A DNA stretch of 64,000 bases from CBDCUW01 sp963734865 (GCA_963734865.1 CAVTIV010000004.1:124001-188000); one strand, 5' to 3'; counted from the stretch's first letter, positions 17,333-27,860 are shown. The notes: generated by a model not told the origin, from the letters alone. Program-made: numbers and translations.

Positions 17333-18880
17333 ATGGACGCGAGCAAACTCATTTACAGTGGTCCCGAGTGGGACTTCGATCTCCTACATCGCGCGCACGA
17401 CGCGATTGAGCAGATTGCGATCGGTGAACTCGGGTTGGACGTCTACCGCAACCAGATCGAAGTGATCACGTCGGAGCAGATGCTCGACGCCTACGCTTCG
17501 ATTGGCATGCCATTGATGTATCGTCACTGGTCCTTTGGGAAAAAATTCGCCCACGAAGAATTGCTGTATCGAAAGGGCGCCCAAGCACTGGCCTACGAAT
17601 TGGTCATCAACTCGGACCCCTGCGTCTCCTATGTGATGGAAGAGAACACGATGACCATGCAAGCTTTGGTCATCGCTCACGCCGCTTTTGGACACAATCA
17701 TTTCTTCAAGAATAACCACTTGTTTCGTCAATGGACTCGCGCAGGCCGCGTGCTGGATCAATTGGCGTATGCCAAGCGATTCATCCATGAATGTGAGCAA
17801 AAGCACGGGATCGCGGCGGTCGAATGCATTCTCGATTCGGCGCATGCGTTGATGCCGCTGGGCGTCAGTCGCTATGCCCCCAAACGCTCCAAATCGGGCG
17901 ATGACCGAGAGGCGAAGTCGCGCGCAAGGGAAGCGCACAAGACGGCGACATTCAACGACCTGTGGCGTACCGTTCCGACCGAAACGGGCGATAGCACCCA
18001 GCGCGGCGGAGACGACACGCGAGATGTCGAGAGCAAACGGATGCAAGAGCAACTTGATCTTCCCGAAGAAAATCTGCTCAGCTTCCTCGCCCAGCATGCG
18101 CCAAAGTTAGACGATTGGCAGCGCGAAATTTTGGAAATCGTGCGAGGCTTGGCGCAATACTTTTATCCGCAAAGGCAAACCAAGCTGATGAATGAAGGAT
18201 GCGCTACCTTCACCCATTACGAGATCATGAACCGATTGCACGAGAAGGGCCAGATCGACGAAGGGGCAATGCTCGAGTTTCTACACATGCACTCGGCGGT
18301 CGTCACGCAACCAGATTTCGATAGTCGGCGATACAATGGCATCAACCCTTATGCGTTGGGGTTTGCGATGATGAAAGACATCCAACGTATCTGCCTGGAA
18401 CCCCAACAGGAAGATCTCGATTGGTTTCCCGAATTTGCCGGCAATGGCAAACCGATCGAGACGCTTCGAGGGGCCTGGAGCGAGTATCGTGATGAGAGCT
18501 TCATCCTGCAGTTCTTGAGTCCACGATTGATGCGCGAGATGCACTTGTTCGCCGTCAGCGATCAAGCCGCAACTCCTTTCGTGTCGGTCGCCGCGATTCA
18601 CGACGAAGCCGGCTACCGGGAGATTCGTCGAGAATTGGCCGGGCAACACGACCTGACAAAGCAGGAGCCAGAGATCGAAGTGACTCACGCCGACCTGACC
18701 GGCAATCGCCGACTCGTGCTCACCCATCGCGTGCGTCACAACCGGCTGCTGGAAAAGGACGATTGCAACCGCACGCTGCGGCATGTCGCCAACCTGTGGG
18801 GATATCGTGTCCGGTTGATCGAAACCGACCCCGATTCGGGACAAACGATCGCTGAGTACGATTCGGTGCCGATGCCCTGA
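17333..18880 (+). CDS. spoVR: SpoVR-family protein (YcgB)
   Basis: A 515-residue SpoVR protein, the third gene of the prkA-yeaH-ycgB operon. Typical blocks are PEWDFDLLHRAHDAIEQIA, MPLMYRHWSFGKKFAHEE, VMEENTMTMQALVIAHAAFGHNHFFKNN and GCATFTHYEIMNRLHEKG; length and colinearity are normal. A Bacillus homologue takes part in spore cortex formation, but in non-sporulating bacteria the molecular role is unknown. No terminator was found directly downstream. Confidence 0.95.
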   Translation: MDASKLIYSGPEWDFDLLHRAHDAIEQIAIGELGLDVYRNQIEVITSEQMLDAYASIGMPLMYRHWSFGKKFAHEELLYRKGAQALAYELVINSDPCVSYVMEENTMTMQALVIAHAAFGHNHFFKNNHLFRQWTRAGRVLDQLAYAKRFIHECEQKHGIAAVECILDSAHALMPLGVSRYAPKRSKSGDDREAKSRAREAHKTATFNDLWRTVPTETGDSTQRGGDDTRDVESKRMQEQLDLPEENLLSFLAQHAPKLDDWQREILEIVRGLAQYFYPQRQTKLMNEGCATFTHYEIMNRLHEKGQIDEGAMLEFLHMHSAVVTQPDFDSRRYNGINPYALGFAMMKDIQRICLEPQQEDLDWFPEFAGNGKPIETLRGAWSEYRDESFILQFLSPRLMREMHLFAVSDQAATPFVSVAAIHDEAGYREIRRELAGQHDLTKQEPEIEVTHADLTGNRRLVLTHRVRHNRLLEKDDCNRTLRHVANLWGYRVRLIETDPDSGQTIAEYDSVPMP

Positions 18881-18922
18881 AGCACTCCTTCGCCTGAAGT
18901 ACCCCTTCTCTCCAAGCACCCG

Positions 18923-18952
18923 GGATTGTCTGGCTCAGGATTGTCTGGCTCA
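18923..18952. repeat. 15-bp direct tandem duplication
   Basis: GGATTGTCTGGCTCA occurs twice in immediate succession (18923-18937 and 18938-18952) in the spacer after spoVR. It looks like a slippage duplication and has no evident role. Confidence 0.9.
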
Positions 18953-19128
18953 GGGCCTTTGTTTGGCACGCGAGTTGCGATCCTTGACCACATGGTCTCC
19001 CGCGGCATCACCTGCCGCGCAGCGATCGGCCGGGAGACGCAATTGTGGGGACAAGCAAGTCGTTTGCGGCGATGTATCCCTTACTGGCTGTTGCTGATGA
19101 GTGACAACGGATTCGGGAGGCGATTGGG

Positions 19129-20139
19129 ATGATGGCAATGGTGCTCGATGGTGTGGTTTCGATGGACGAGACGGCCGAGCCGTTGCGGCTAGCCGAGTTG
19201 CCGGATCCCGTTCCGGCCCGCGGCGAGTTGTTGTTGAAGGTGCATGTGTGCGGTGTCTGTCATACCGAATTGGATGAGATTGAAGGCCGGCTGACACCGC
19301 CAACGTTTCCCATCGTGCTGGGACACGAGGTCGTCGCGTCTGTCGAGCGAACCGGCGATGGCGTGACGAAATTTTCACCGGGCGACCGAGTGGGGGTGGG
19401 TTGGATCCACGCTTCGAGCGGTGCTTGTGACGAGAACCTTTCGACGGAATTTCGCGCGACCGGCTTTGACGCCAACGGCGGTTATGCCCAGTACATGACC
19501 GTTTCTGAAGATTATGCGGTGCCCGTTCCTGACAGCTTGTCGGATGTCCAAGCGGCGCCGTTGATGTGCGCGGGCGCGATCGGCTATCGCGCGTTGCGGT
19601 TGACCGGTATCCGCGATGGACAGCCGGTAGGCTTGATGGGTTTCGGCGGCTCGGCACACCTCGTGCTTCCGATGGCAAGGCATCTCTATCCGCAATCGCG
19701 CGTGTTCGTTTTCGACCGGAAAGATGAAGCGCGTGAATTCGCGTTGCAAATGGGCGCAGATTGGGCCGGCGACATTGATCAACGGCCGCCGGAGCAGCTT
19801 GCCGCGGTAATCGACACGACGCCGGCGTGGCGGCCGGTGGTGGAAGCGATGAAGGATCTCGCGCCGGGCGGACGACTGGTGATCAATGCGATCCGCAAGG
19901 AAGACGGCGACAAGGAAGCGTTGCTGGGTTTGAGCTATCACGAGCATTTGTGGATGGAACGCGAGATCAAGTCGGTTGCCAATCTCACACACCAGGACAT
20001 CGCCGAATTCTTGCCGCTGGCGGCTCGAATCCCTCTGCGGGCGGAGGTCAGGACTTACCCCCTCGCGCAAGCCAACGAAGCACTTCAGCAACTGCGTCGT
20101 GGCGGCATCAAGGGCGTCAACGTGTTGTTGGTCAGCTGA
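19129..20139 (+). CDS. Zinc-type alcohol dehydrogenase (MDR family) with shortened structural-zinc lobe
   Basis: A 336-residue medium-chain dehydrogenase. The catalytic zinc ligands are visible in CGVCHTELDEIEG and GHE, and a GFGGSAH nucleotide-binding turn follows in the Rossmann half. The lobe that normally carries four structural-zinc cysteines (CxxCxxCxxxxxxxC) is shortened to WIHASSGACDENLSTEF with a single Cys. Downstream ATGFDANGGYAQY is typical of the AdhA-like branch. GGGAGG lies 8 bp before the ATG at 19129. The physiological substrate is unknown. Confidence 0.88.
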   Translation: MMAMVLDGVVSMDETAEPLRLAELPDPVPARGELLLKVHVCGVCHTELDEIEGRLTPPTFPIVLGHEVVASVERTGDGVTKFSPGDRVGVGWIHASSGACDENLSTEFRATGFDANGGYAQYMTVSEDYAVPVPDSLSDVQAAPLMCAGAIGYRALRLTGIRDGQPVGLMGFGGSAHLVLPMARHLYPQSRVFVFDRKDEAREFALQMGADWAGDIDQRPPEQLAAVIDTTPAWRPVVEAMKDLAPGGRLVINAIRKEDGDKEALLGLSYHEHLWMEREIKSVANLTHQDIAEFLPLAARIPLRAEVRTYPLAQANEALQQLRRGGIKGVNVLLVS

Positions 20140-20221
20140 ATCAGCAGCGGACGACGAATCAACGATGATCGATCGGTGAATTGTCAATGATGCAAATCCG
20201 CACGCGGTGTCGCTCTGCGAA

Positions 20222-21097
20222 TCATTCGGCGTAGGCCAACGTCTCGGTCGGTTTTGTTGGTCGAACTCGCGGCAATTGCGCATCGACGAACCGGCCGTCC
20301 AACGTTGCCACCGTGTTGAATGTTGTGTCGGACGTTCCTTGTAGTTCCATTTCGGCGAGCAGCCAACTTCGATCGCCACGCTCCAACTGATGGGTCAGCC
20401 GACGGATCCCGCTCGTGTGTCGATCGACTTCGGAAGCTCCAACGCGTGTTTCGAGAAAAATACTCGCGTGTGCGATCGGCTGTAGTGTGTCGAAGACGGA
20501 ATACGTATGGAACGACCAAGACAGGCGTGCACAGGCGCTAAGGTTGGGAGGCGGATAACCGGCAAACTCCGAGGCGGGGTTCATCGCAATGATTCGTTCG
20601 ACCCCGCCAAACTGTTTGGCGATCCGCGCATTCACACAATTGCCAAAACTCTCCCCGATCAACGTGGCATTTTGCGGTGTGAATCCCAGTGTGAAAAGCA
20701 TTTCGGCGGCATCGTCAGCGACTTGATCGATCCGGTTCGCGACGGGGAAGGGATTGGGCAGGCCGAAGATGGCTGTCCTCGCACGAGAGGCGTCCGACCA
20801 ATCGACTAGCAATACATTGGCGGTGGGGCACGACGTTCGGATGGTCTCGGCCAAGCGGTGGAACCGATCGCCAGCGCAGGTGCCGCCCATCCCGTGCGTC
20901 ACGACGAAAAACGGTGGCCCAGCAACGATCGGGCGAGCGACGGGAGATTTTAACTGTACCCCCGTACTTGCCATCTCGGTGTTGACGACATGCCATGTAC
21001 TCGATTCCGTGGAGAATGCTGGTATTGCGACGGTTACCGCACAAAACAGCAGAGTCAGGGGGATTGCTTGTAACCAGTGTGTCGGTCGACGTAACAT
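20222..21097 (-). CDS. Secreted alpha/beta hydrolase (lipase-like)
   Basis: A 291-residue protein with an N-terminal membrane or signal segment (LQAIPLTLLFCAVTVAIPAFS). It has an oxyanion-hole HGMGG block and the nucleophile elbow GESFGN (GxSxG), so it belongs to the alpha/beta hydrolase fold. The ATG at 21097 (MLRRPTHWLQ) is preceded by GAGG at good spacing; a 63-residue upstream extension in the frame is unlikely to be translated. It is divergent from the ECF sigma gene. The substrate is unknown. Confidence 0.72.
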   Translation of the reverse strand: MLRRPTHWLQAIPLTLLFCAVTVAIPAFSTESSTWHVVNTEMASTGVQLKSPVARPIVAGPPFFVVTHGMGGTCAGDRFHRLAETIRTSCPTANVLLVDWSDASRARTAIFGLPNPFPVANRIDQVADDAAEMLFTLGFTPQNATLIGESFGNCVNARIAKQFGGVERIIAMNPASEFAGYPPPNLSACARLSWSFHTYSVFDTLQPIAHASIFLETRVGASEVDRHTSGIRRLTHQLERGDRSWLLAEMELQGTSDTTFNTVATLDGRFVDAQLPRVRPTKPTETLAYAE

Positions 21098-21304
21098 GTG
21101 GGAGCCTCGGCGTGGGGGAGGAGGGGCTTCGTCACCATTCACCAAGGCAGGTCCTGGCCGCGAATCGACCGCGTCAAAAAAAGTGTTTTTTTTGGCCAAA
21201 TCGACGCGCTCGATTCGCCAGGAGAATTTGTCTATTCGAATAGTGGATAACCTGACTTTCGCAGCAACGCGAACGACTTGGTCCAAGGAATGATTTAAAT
21301 TTCC

Positions 21305-21871
21305 ATGTCACTTGAATCGAAACCGGATCTCGAACAGTACCGCAGATATCTGATGGTTCTGGCCGAGATGCAACTGAATGCGCGGCTGCGTGCGAAGGAA
21401 GATGTTTCGGACGTTGTGCAACTCACCCTGTTACAAGCTCATCAGGACATTGCCGCGTTTCGGGGAGATTGCGAAGCGGAACTGCGCGGGTGGCTCAACG
21501 TCATTTTGAACCACAACGTGATCAATCTGGCAAAACGACACACCGCGCAAAAACGCGATTTCCGTCGCGAGGTTTCGATTTATCAAACGCTCCAGAAATC
21601 TGCCGCGAACATTGCCGGTCAGCTTGCCGCAAAACAGGCGACGCCAAGCCAAGAACTGATGCGTCAGGAACGTGCGGAGCGACTGGCCGGCGCGATGTCC
21701 AAACTCTTGGAAGACGAGTGCACGGCGGTCACCCTGAAGCACGCCCAGGGATGGAAAGTGTGCGAGATCGCTGATCACCTGGGTCGTTCGCCGGAGGCCG
21801 TCGCCGGTTTGCTTCGGCGGGCCCTGAAAAAGCTTCGTACGGCGATGCAGGAGTCATCAAGCGATGGCTGA
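21305..21871 (+). CDS. ECF-family RNA polymerase sigma factor
   Basis: A 188-residue planctomycete-type ECF sigma factor with a region 2 (DVVQLTLLQAHQDIAAFRGDCEAELRGWLNVILNHNVINLAKRH) and a region 4 helix-turn-helix (GWKVCEIADHLGRSPEAVAGLLRRALKKLR). Its stop overlaps the kinase start by 8 bp, so they are translationally coupled. The kinase is the likely signal input, as in other planctomycete ECF-STPK pairs. Confidence 0.93.
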   Translation: MSLESKPDLEQYRRYLMVLAEMQLNARLRAKEDVSDVVQLTLLQAHQDIAAFRGDCEAELRGWLNVILNHNVINLAKRHTAQKRDFRREVSIYQTLQKSAANIAGQLAAKQATPSQELMRQERAERLAGAMSKLLEDECTAVTLKHAQGWKVCEIADHLGRSPEAVAGLLRRALKKLRTAMQESSSDG

Positions 21872-24800
21872 TTCCCATGACTCAAAGAGCCGTCGCGAGC
21901 GAGAGTTTGATCGTATCGTCCACCGCTACTATCAGGCCATTGAACGCGGAGAAACGCCAACTCGCCAGGAGATCATCGCTGCCAATCCCGACTTTGCCAA
22001 TGAACTGCGATCCTTCTTTGCCGACCTTCGTCACCTGGAAAACGCGTCCAGCCAATCGCCCAGTAATCGCGGCACCACGATCGGCGCACCCAGAGGTACG
22101 ACAAACACCGGCAACGATGTTAAACCCCGAACCTCTCAATTCATTCGTGATTACCAACTGCTAAAGAAACTCGGTGAAGGCGGAATGGGTACCGTTTATC
22201 TTGCCGTGCACACTCAGCTGGAGAAACGTGTTGCGATCAAGGTCCTCAAGGGTGACCGGGAAACCGACGCGACCGCGATCGAGAGATTTCGCAGGGAGAT
22301 CAGAGCGGTTGGTCGCTTTGAACACGAGCACATCGTCCGGGCATTGGATGCCGGAAAAATCAAAGGTCTCTATTTTTTGGTGATGGAGTTCATCGATGGA
22401 GCCGACCTGTCACAATTGCTCGATCGCTGTCGGCCCTTGGCGATTGCCGATGCTTGTGAACTTGCTCGTCAAGCTGCTTTAGGGCTTGAGCATGCTCATC
22501 AGTTGGGGTTGGTCCATCGCGACGTCAAGCCATCGAATTTCATGCTCACCGGTTCGGGACAAGTCAAGCTGCTTGACCTCGGCTTGGCACAGTTGCGCCA
22601 ACCTTACCGCCAGAACACGGCATTGACCGTGGACGGCCAAGCTGTGGGGACATGGAGGTACATGGCGCCTGAACAACTCAAAGATTGCCGAAGCGTCGAC
22701 GCGACCTGCGATATTTATAGCCTTGGCGTGACACTGTTCGAGTTACTTCACGGGGAATGTCCTGCAACTGGCATGCAGGCTGGAATCGATTGCTCGAGTT
22801 TGCTAGAGAGTCGACGCGATGTCCCCCATGAGTTGATCGAATTGATCCGCTCGATGACGTCGGTGCAGCCTTCGCTGCGCACCCAACGGGCGATCGAGGT
22901 CGCCGATCGACTTGCCTCGTGGACCGACGGTCACGACTTGGTCGCGCTTTTCCAAAGATACCGTCAACAGAATGGTCAACGGCCCATTCCCCCACCCGCT
23001 CCACCGAGTCAGCCGATTCATGCCGCCCAGCGGACAGGCTCAGATGCCGATGGCGGATCTTGGAACAGGAAACGAGTGATCAAAACGTCCATATTTGCGA
23101 GCCTGTTTCTGGTCGCAGTCGCGCTGTCGTGGTTCTTTCGGTTCTGGACGCAGCCCATCGAGAACCCACCGAAGCTGTTGCCCGAAGAAGCGACAGTGAT
23201 TGTCGAGATCGACCCCAGCGCCGGAACAAATGGAGTTCTTGAGTTCACGAAGGACCTCACCAACGTCTCTTCGGGCGAAGTGTATCCATTGGTCCCCGGT
23301 TCCAATCGAGTGCCACCGGGGGACTATCAAATCGGGTTGGACGCGTGGACCAGCGAGAGTCGTCACCGATTGAGCTTTTCGCTGGAACCATCTCAACAGC
23401 GAAGACTCATCGTGCGACCGCCGGAGTTTGACTTTCCGGTTCAGTATCCCAAGATTCCACGGCAGCCCGGGGCCTGGGTGAAATACGGGGCAGAAATCGT
23501 ACCCGCTGACGTGGGACAACCGCAGTCCTACGACGTCATTCTCCGTTGCCTGGAGAGCGAAACCGTCGACGGCGCGGAGTTTCGATGGATTCAAACAGAG
23601 GTGAGCAATTCGGAATACCGCGAAACGGCATGGCTTCTCGTGGATGCGGGGTTGTATGAGAATGAGCAGAAGTTGTTCATTGAGAAAGGATTTATCGAAG
23701 CGGATGTACCTGCTGTGGTGCCCCGCTTCTCGCCGTTACCCGAGCGACGTCTGGCGGTTCGGTGGAGCGATGAAGTCGATCCCCTTCAAGAGCTAGCCGA
23801 AAAATGGAGATTTGAGTGGCCGCGGGCGCGGGTCAGTACCCCGTCGTTGCTAACGATGATCTTTGACCTTCCTCATCGCGCCGTGGATCAGGGCTTCAGT
23901 GACATGCGACGGTCTCTGGGGGCCAATACCGTGCTTTCGATAAAAGAATCGAACGTCATCACGAGCTTAGGACCTGTCCCATCCTGGACGATTGTCGGAT
24001 CAGCCGACGATCCGTCGAGCACGCAGCCGAAGGTTAAATTCAAGATCCAGCGCGCCATCGATAGCGAAGAGGTTCCGTTCAGCTTTCTCGATGTTGATAT
24101 GTATGGGCTCGATTTGAGCGTTCACCTGAGGCAACGAAATGGTGGCTCGGATGGCTCGGTCCGTTCGGTCGATTCAGATCGACTCGCTTCTGCCGCAGAC
24201 CGTTTGGACGAGCTGGACCCGCCGGAAGCCCAAGATTTCACGCTGGCTTCACTGCCGAGCGAGGAGGGTGAATTTGCCAGGTACAAAGGCACGGTACAGT
24301 GGGGGGCGACGCCTGAGCTTGCCGTCGAGCTTGCCGTCGAGGTGGTCGTCCGAGCAGGGAAATCAGAATTGGTCGATCGACGCGTGTGTCGCTGGATCGA
24401 ACTCGCGGTGAGCAGTGGCGATGCGCGAACCTCGGAACGGATCACGGAAAAAGTGGCGCTGTTGGTCGATGAGCTTGCTTATCAAGATCAAAGAGAGTTC
24501 GTGATCGAACGCGGCTGGCACGAATTGGGTGGCGAGACGTTCGACTTCAACGGCGGAGACGCCGAGTCGGCAGAGGACTCGATCGCTTGGTTGAAAGATT
24601 CCCCTGCCCCGGTCCGGTTCCGCGTGCACCAAGTGCTGACGCTATTGTTCGACGCACAACTCCCTTCATCCGGTCTGGTAAGGAACCTGAGAATTTTGAT
24701 CGCCGGTTCGATCGTGGAAGACGAAGCGGAGCGAAAACCAAAGCCGTGGGTGTTTGGCGACATTCCTGCCAGGGAACCGATCGAGGGCTTTCAAGTGGAA

Positions 24801-25364
24801 GTCAAACCGACCCACGAACATGGACTTGACTACACAATCGGTTGGAGCCAACACGTGCCGTTCGGTTTTGTGTCCGTCTCTCTGGCTTTACCGGGCCACA
24901 TCGAGGTCCAAACCACATTGAATGAATTCGGAACCGGTCATGATCAACTCCTGGGCAGCCACGAGGAACTGTCCCAAAGGGCGACGGCGACGACGAAAAA
25001 GCTAGAGGAGATGGGGGTCCGGATGTGGGTGATCGATGACAACGAGACGCGGATTGTTGGGATCTATGAAAGTTATTTTGACGGTCAAGTCACGCTCCGC
25101 ACACGAGACTCGGCCGGAAACGATGCCCCCCAGGAAGTCAGCTTTGCCGATCTTGTCGGCGCTGATCAAGAGTGGATCTTAGCGACCCAGTCTCGAGAAT
25201 GGCGATCAAGAACGGGCAGATCCATTCGCGGCCTGTTCGACCACCTCGAAAAGAATAAAGTTTTTATCCTTCGCGACGATTTGCGTCGTGAGTTCATTTT
25301 GGTTGATGAACTCTTGGACCAGGATCGAATCGACGTGGAGCGACGAGTCAGGCAACTTCGCTAA
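21864..25364 (+). CDS. Transmembrane Ser/Thr protein kinase with large repeated sensor region
   Basis: A 1166-residue Hanks-type kinase. The P-loop is LGEGGMGTV (103-111), the ATP-binding Lys is near 126, the catalytic loop is HRDVKPSN (218-225), the magnesium motif is DLG instead of DFG (238-240) and APE is at 268-270. One membrane helix lies at about 407-426. The extracytoplasmic 740 residues contain two related units, each with an RWI...V block and a [FI]EKGF/IERGW block, followed by a SHD1-like segment (about 1060-1110, FDGQVTLRTRDSAGND... then FADLVGADQEWI). It is coupled to the upstream sigma gene. Its last 159 bp overlap, antisense, the end of the PDZ pseudogene frame. Confidence 0.9.
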   Translation: MADSHDSKSRREREFDRIVHRYYQAIERGETPTRQEIIAANPDFANELRSFFADLRHLENASSQSPSNRGTTIGAPRGTTNTGNDVKPRTSQFIRDYQLLKKLGEGGMGTVYLAVHTQLEKRVAIKVLKGDRETDATAIERFRREIRAVGRFEHEHIVRALDAGKIKGLYFLVMEFIDGADLSQLLDRCRPLAIADACELARQAALGLEHAHQLGLVHRDVKPSNFMLTGSGQVKLLDLGLAQLRQPYRQNTALTVDGQAVGTWRYMAPEQLKDCRSVDATCDIYSLGVTLFELLHGECPATGMQAGIDCSSLLESRRDVPHELIELIRSMTSVQPSLRTQRAIEVADRLASWTDGHDLVALFQRYRQQNGQRPIPPPAPPSQPIHAAQRTGSDADGGSWNRKRVIKTSIFASLFLVAVALSWFFRFWTQPIENPPKLLPEEATVIVEIDPSAGTNGVLEFTKDLTNVSSGEVYPLVPGSNRVPPGDYQIGLDAWTSESRHRLSFSLEPSQQRRLIVRPPEFDFPVQYPKIPRQPGAWVKYGAEIVPADVGQPQSYDVILRCLESETVDGAEFRWIQTEVSNSEYRETAWLLVDAGLYENEQKLFIEKGFIEADVPAVVPRFSPLPERRLAVRWSDEVDPLQELAEKWRFEWPRARVSTPSLLTMIFDLPHRAVDQGFSDMRRSLGANTVLSIKESNVITSLGPVPSWTIVGSADDPSSTQPKVKFKIQRAIDSEEVPFSFLDVDMYGLDLSVHLRQRNGGSDGSVRSVDSDRLASAADRLDELDPPEAQDFTLASLPSEEGEFARYKGTVQWGATPELAVELAVEVVVRAGKSELVDRRVCRWIELAVSSGDARTSERITEKVALLVDELAYQDQREFVIERGWHELGGETFDFNGGDAESAEDSIAWLKDSPAPVRFRVHQVLTLLFDAQLPSSGLVRNLRILIAGSIVEDEAERKPKPWVFGDIPAREPIEGFQVEVKPTHEHGLDYTIGWSQHVPFGFVSVSLALPGHIEVQTTLNEFGTGHDQLLGSHEELSQRATATTKKLEEMGVRMWVIDDNETRIVGIYESYFDGQVTLRTRDSAGNDAPQEVSFADLVGADQEWILATQSREWRSRTGRSIRGLFDHLEKNKVFILRDDLRREFILVDELLDQDRIDVERRVRQLR

Positions 25365-27860
25365 GAGCGAATTCCACAGGCCGGCACTCAATGGCAGCGC
25401 GACGTTGACCTGGACGGTCTTGCCGTTTCGCAAAACCTCAAATTGGAGTGAGTCGGCTTCCCCTCGCTCAATTTGTTTAACGGCAGCCCGTAGCGAATCC
25501 TCCAACTCCGGCAAACGTGTAAGTGCCCGCCCTTGAAGAGCGACAACAATATCAACCTCGTTCATCCCTGCTCGTACCGCAGCCCCGCCGGTTTCGAACG
25601 AACGTTACATCCAAGCCGCTCACGTATTTCGCGAAGACATTTTGCTCGCGAAACTTGTCGCTGCTGATTGGGTGTAGATGAAGGCCGATCCACTCAAGCA
25701 CATTGGCGGTTGAATCGGAAACCGGGGAGGGAGTCACTCCGTACCGTCTCCAAAGCGGAGTGGTGCATCCTCCGATTCCGACCTTGATTCAACGTGTCCG
25801 CTTTGTGTAGGGGAACGATCTTATCGGACTTAGCCGTTTGACCGATTGAACCGCCGGCATCGGACTCGGAACGGAGCTCCCTTTGATGTGAGTCGCTCAT
25901 TTCAATCGCTTCGCGCACATCGATGACATCCTCACGCCGTCCACGCAATTCAATGGCTTTGCCCGAATCCGTGGCAATCGTGCGAGCAGACACAGTCCCG
26001 GCGGACGGGGACCAGCGCAAGTCAGGATTGAGCAATTCTGTGATACGGAGTTCGATGATTTCGTCCTTGATCTGCTCACGAGTTTCGATCGACTGTTCGA
26101 TTCGCTCCATTTGTTGGCGGAGCTTTTGCAGCTCGGTTCGCTGGAGTTGTTGCCGCGCCTCGAATGAAGATTGAACTTCACGACGAAGACGATTTCGCAA
26201 CACGTCCCTTGAGTCGCCGGAAGCTGCGTTCACTTCGTGGGCAATCTTCGCCGTGAGTTCCTCGACCTGCTTAACTTTCAGCTTGAGTGGTTCCAAATCG
26301 ACGCGGATCGACGGTGACCTGTAGCGAAGTGCGGAATCGTCAAAATCGAGCCGCAGCAATAGGCTCTGCGTCGATTCGAGGTCTTCCTTTGGACCGCGGA
26401 AGATAATCGCATTTTTTGCCGCATCGGCAACAATGGTGGTCGTGTCAGTGCGAACAAGTGGTTCCAACAGACCTGCGAGTCGCAACGCGTCCGTATGTTC
26501 CAAAACATAGATTTGCACAATGTGGTCATCATTCTCGACGTTCTTAGCCTCGGTGGCGACGGCGTTGATGGGGGTAATGACTTTTGCGTCGTCGGAACCC
26601 TTTTGGAATCGAGCTATCAGTTGTCTGGCAACCTCTGAGGGCGCGAATAGGTGACGAGTTACAAGCCACTTCTGATCGTTCCGCTTCAGCTCTACCGCGA
26701 AGCATGCGGTGGTGCCGCGATTACTTTTAGGATACGCTGCCGAAATATCGACCTCATCGGAAACAGCGAGCGCCAATCCGTTCTTTTCGCTCACTTGAAC
26801 GCTGACGAATTGAATCGAGTGTGCGTTCGTCATCTCGCGTGAAGATTCAAATTGTGAGAGCCAGCTGGGCTTGAAACTCGAATCGACCAGGGCTGCTGCA
26901 TCAGCGTTTCTTGAGAGCATGGCTTCCGTATACTCTGTGACGACAGCAATCACATTGGAAGAGACTGTCGATGCATTGGGGCTGCTAGTAGCAATACTGG
27001 GGGCGTTGTCTGTATCACGACTCTCATTGAGTGCCTGTTCAGTTGGCGAATCGAGTCGCAGCACAAGTGCTTCGATGACTTCGAGGTCTTTCCGCTTTCC
27101 ACTGGCGATGATCGAGTTAGTTGCCGGCTCGGAAACGATTTTGATCGTGTCAGGGCGAATAAGTCGGTTCAAGATTCCGGCGAGTAGAACGGCGTCCGCA
27201 TGCTGCAAGCTATAGACTTCCACAATGTCGTCACCGCTCGCCGGGGTCTGGCTCCCGGTTGCGGCTGAGTTGTCGAACCGGAACACCAACGCGTCACTGT
27301 ATTTCTTTTGGAAGATATCGTGCGTTTTTCTTACACCTTCAGGGGTCTGAAATCCGTGCCCTGTGACCAACCATTTTTGATCGATCCGTTTGAGTTCGAC
27401 AAAGTAGCAAAGAGCGGTGTCAGCCTTGGGATTGATCCCCGATACGTCAACCACTTGCGATGAGGCCAGCCCCAGCCGCTCTCCTGGCTGACCTGAAGAG
27501 TTGCGAAATGAATCGACGCTCCATTCAGCATGTCCCGCTCCGCATCACCGATGCCAAATGGCGAGCGTTGCTGGAAAGTCGCATCGACTAAGGCTGCGGC
27601 ATCAGCCTGTTTCCCTAAGCGGACGGCATTAAAAAACTCTTTGACCACCGCCATCACATCGGCAACGGCTCTGACTCTCAGATCGCCTGGTAAGTGATGT
27701 ATGTCGTGAATTTCGAACTGCCCAGTCGGTTTTGCCGATCCGCCGCCAGTTGAATCGGCTCCTGGTCCGGTCCCGCCTTCCTGCGCCGGGCAGTCGAACC
27801 GGCGCACGAACACAGGCAACCTAAAATCATCAGGCAAGGAATAGTCAGGTAAAGTCTCAT
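25206..27860 (-). pseudogene. Lipoprotein with duplicated NTF2/secretin-like modules and C-terminal PDZ, at least four frame breaks
   Basis: The frame opens at 27860 with a lipoprotein signal (MRLYLTIPCLMILGCLCSCAG) that overlaps the kinase stop by ATGA. Coding then switches frame after the lipobox, again at about 27475 (ESG|LGLASSQVVDVSG, one base missing), near 25790, and at 25595-25602, where a 4-bp duplication (CGAACGAA) breaks a PDZ domain. Two tandem modules of about 200 residues are visible, each with an AVV...ADAAALVD block, DQKWLVT and ADAVLLAGIL / TDALRLAGLL. A coiled coil and the PDZ (TGGAAVRAGMNEVDIVVALQG) follow. The final 50 residues read antisense to the upstream kinase gene, so the native stop is probably lost. 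Confidence 0.72.
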
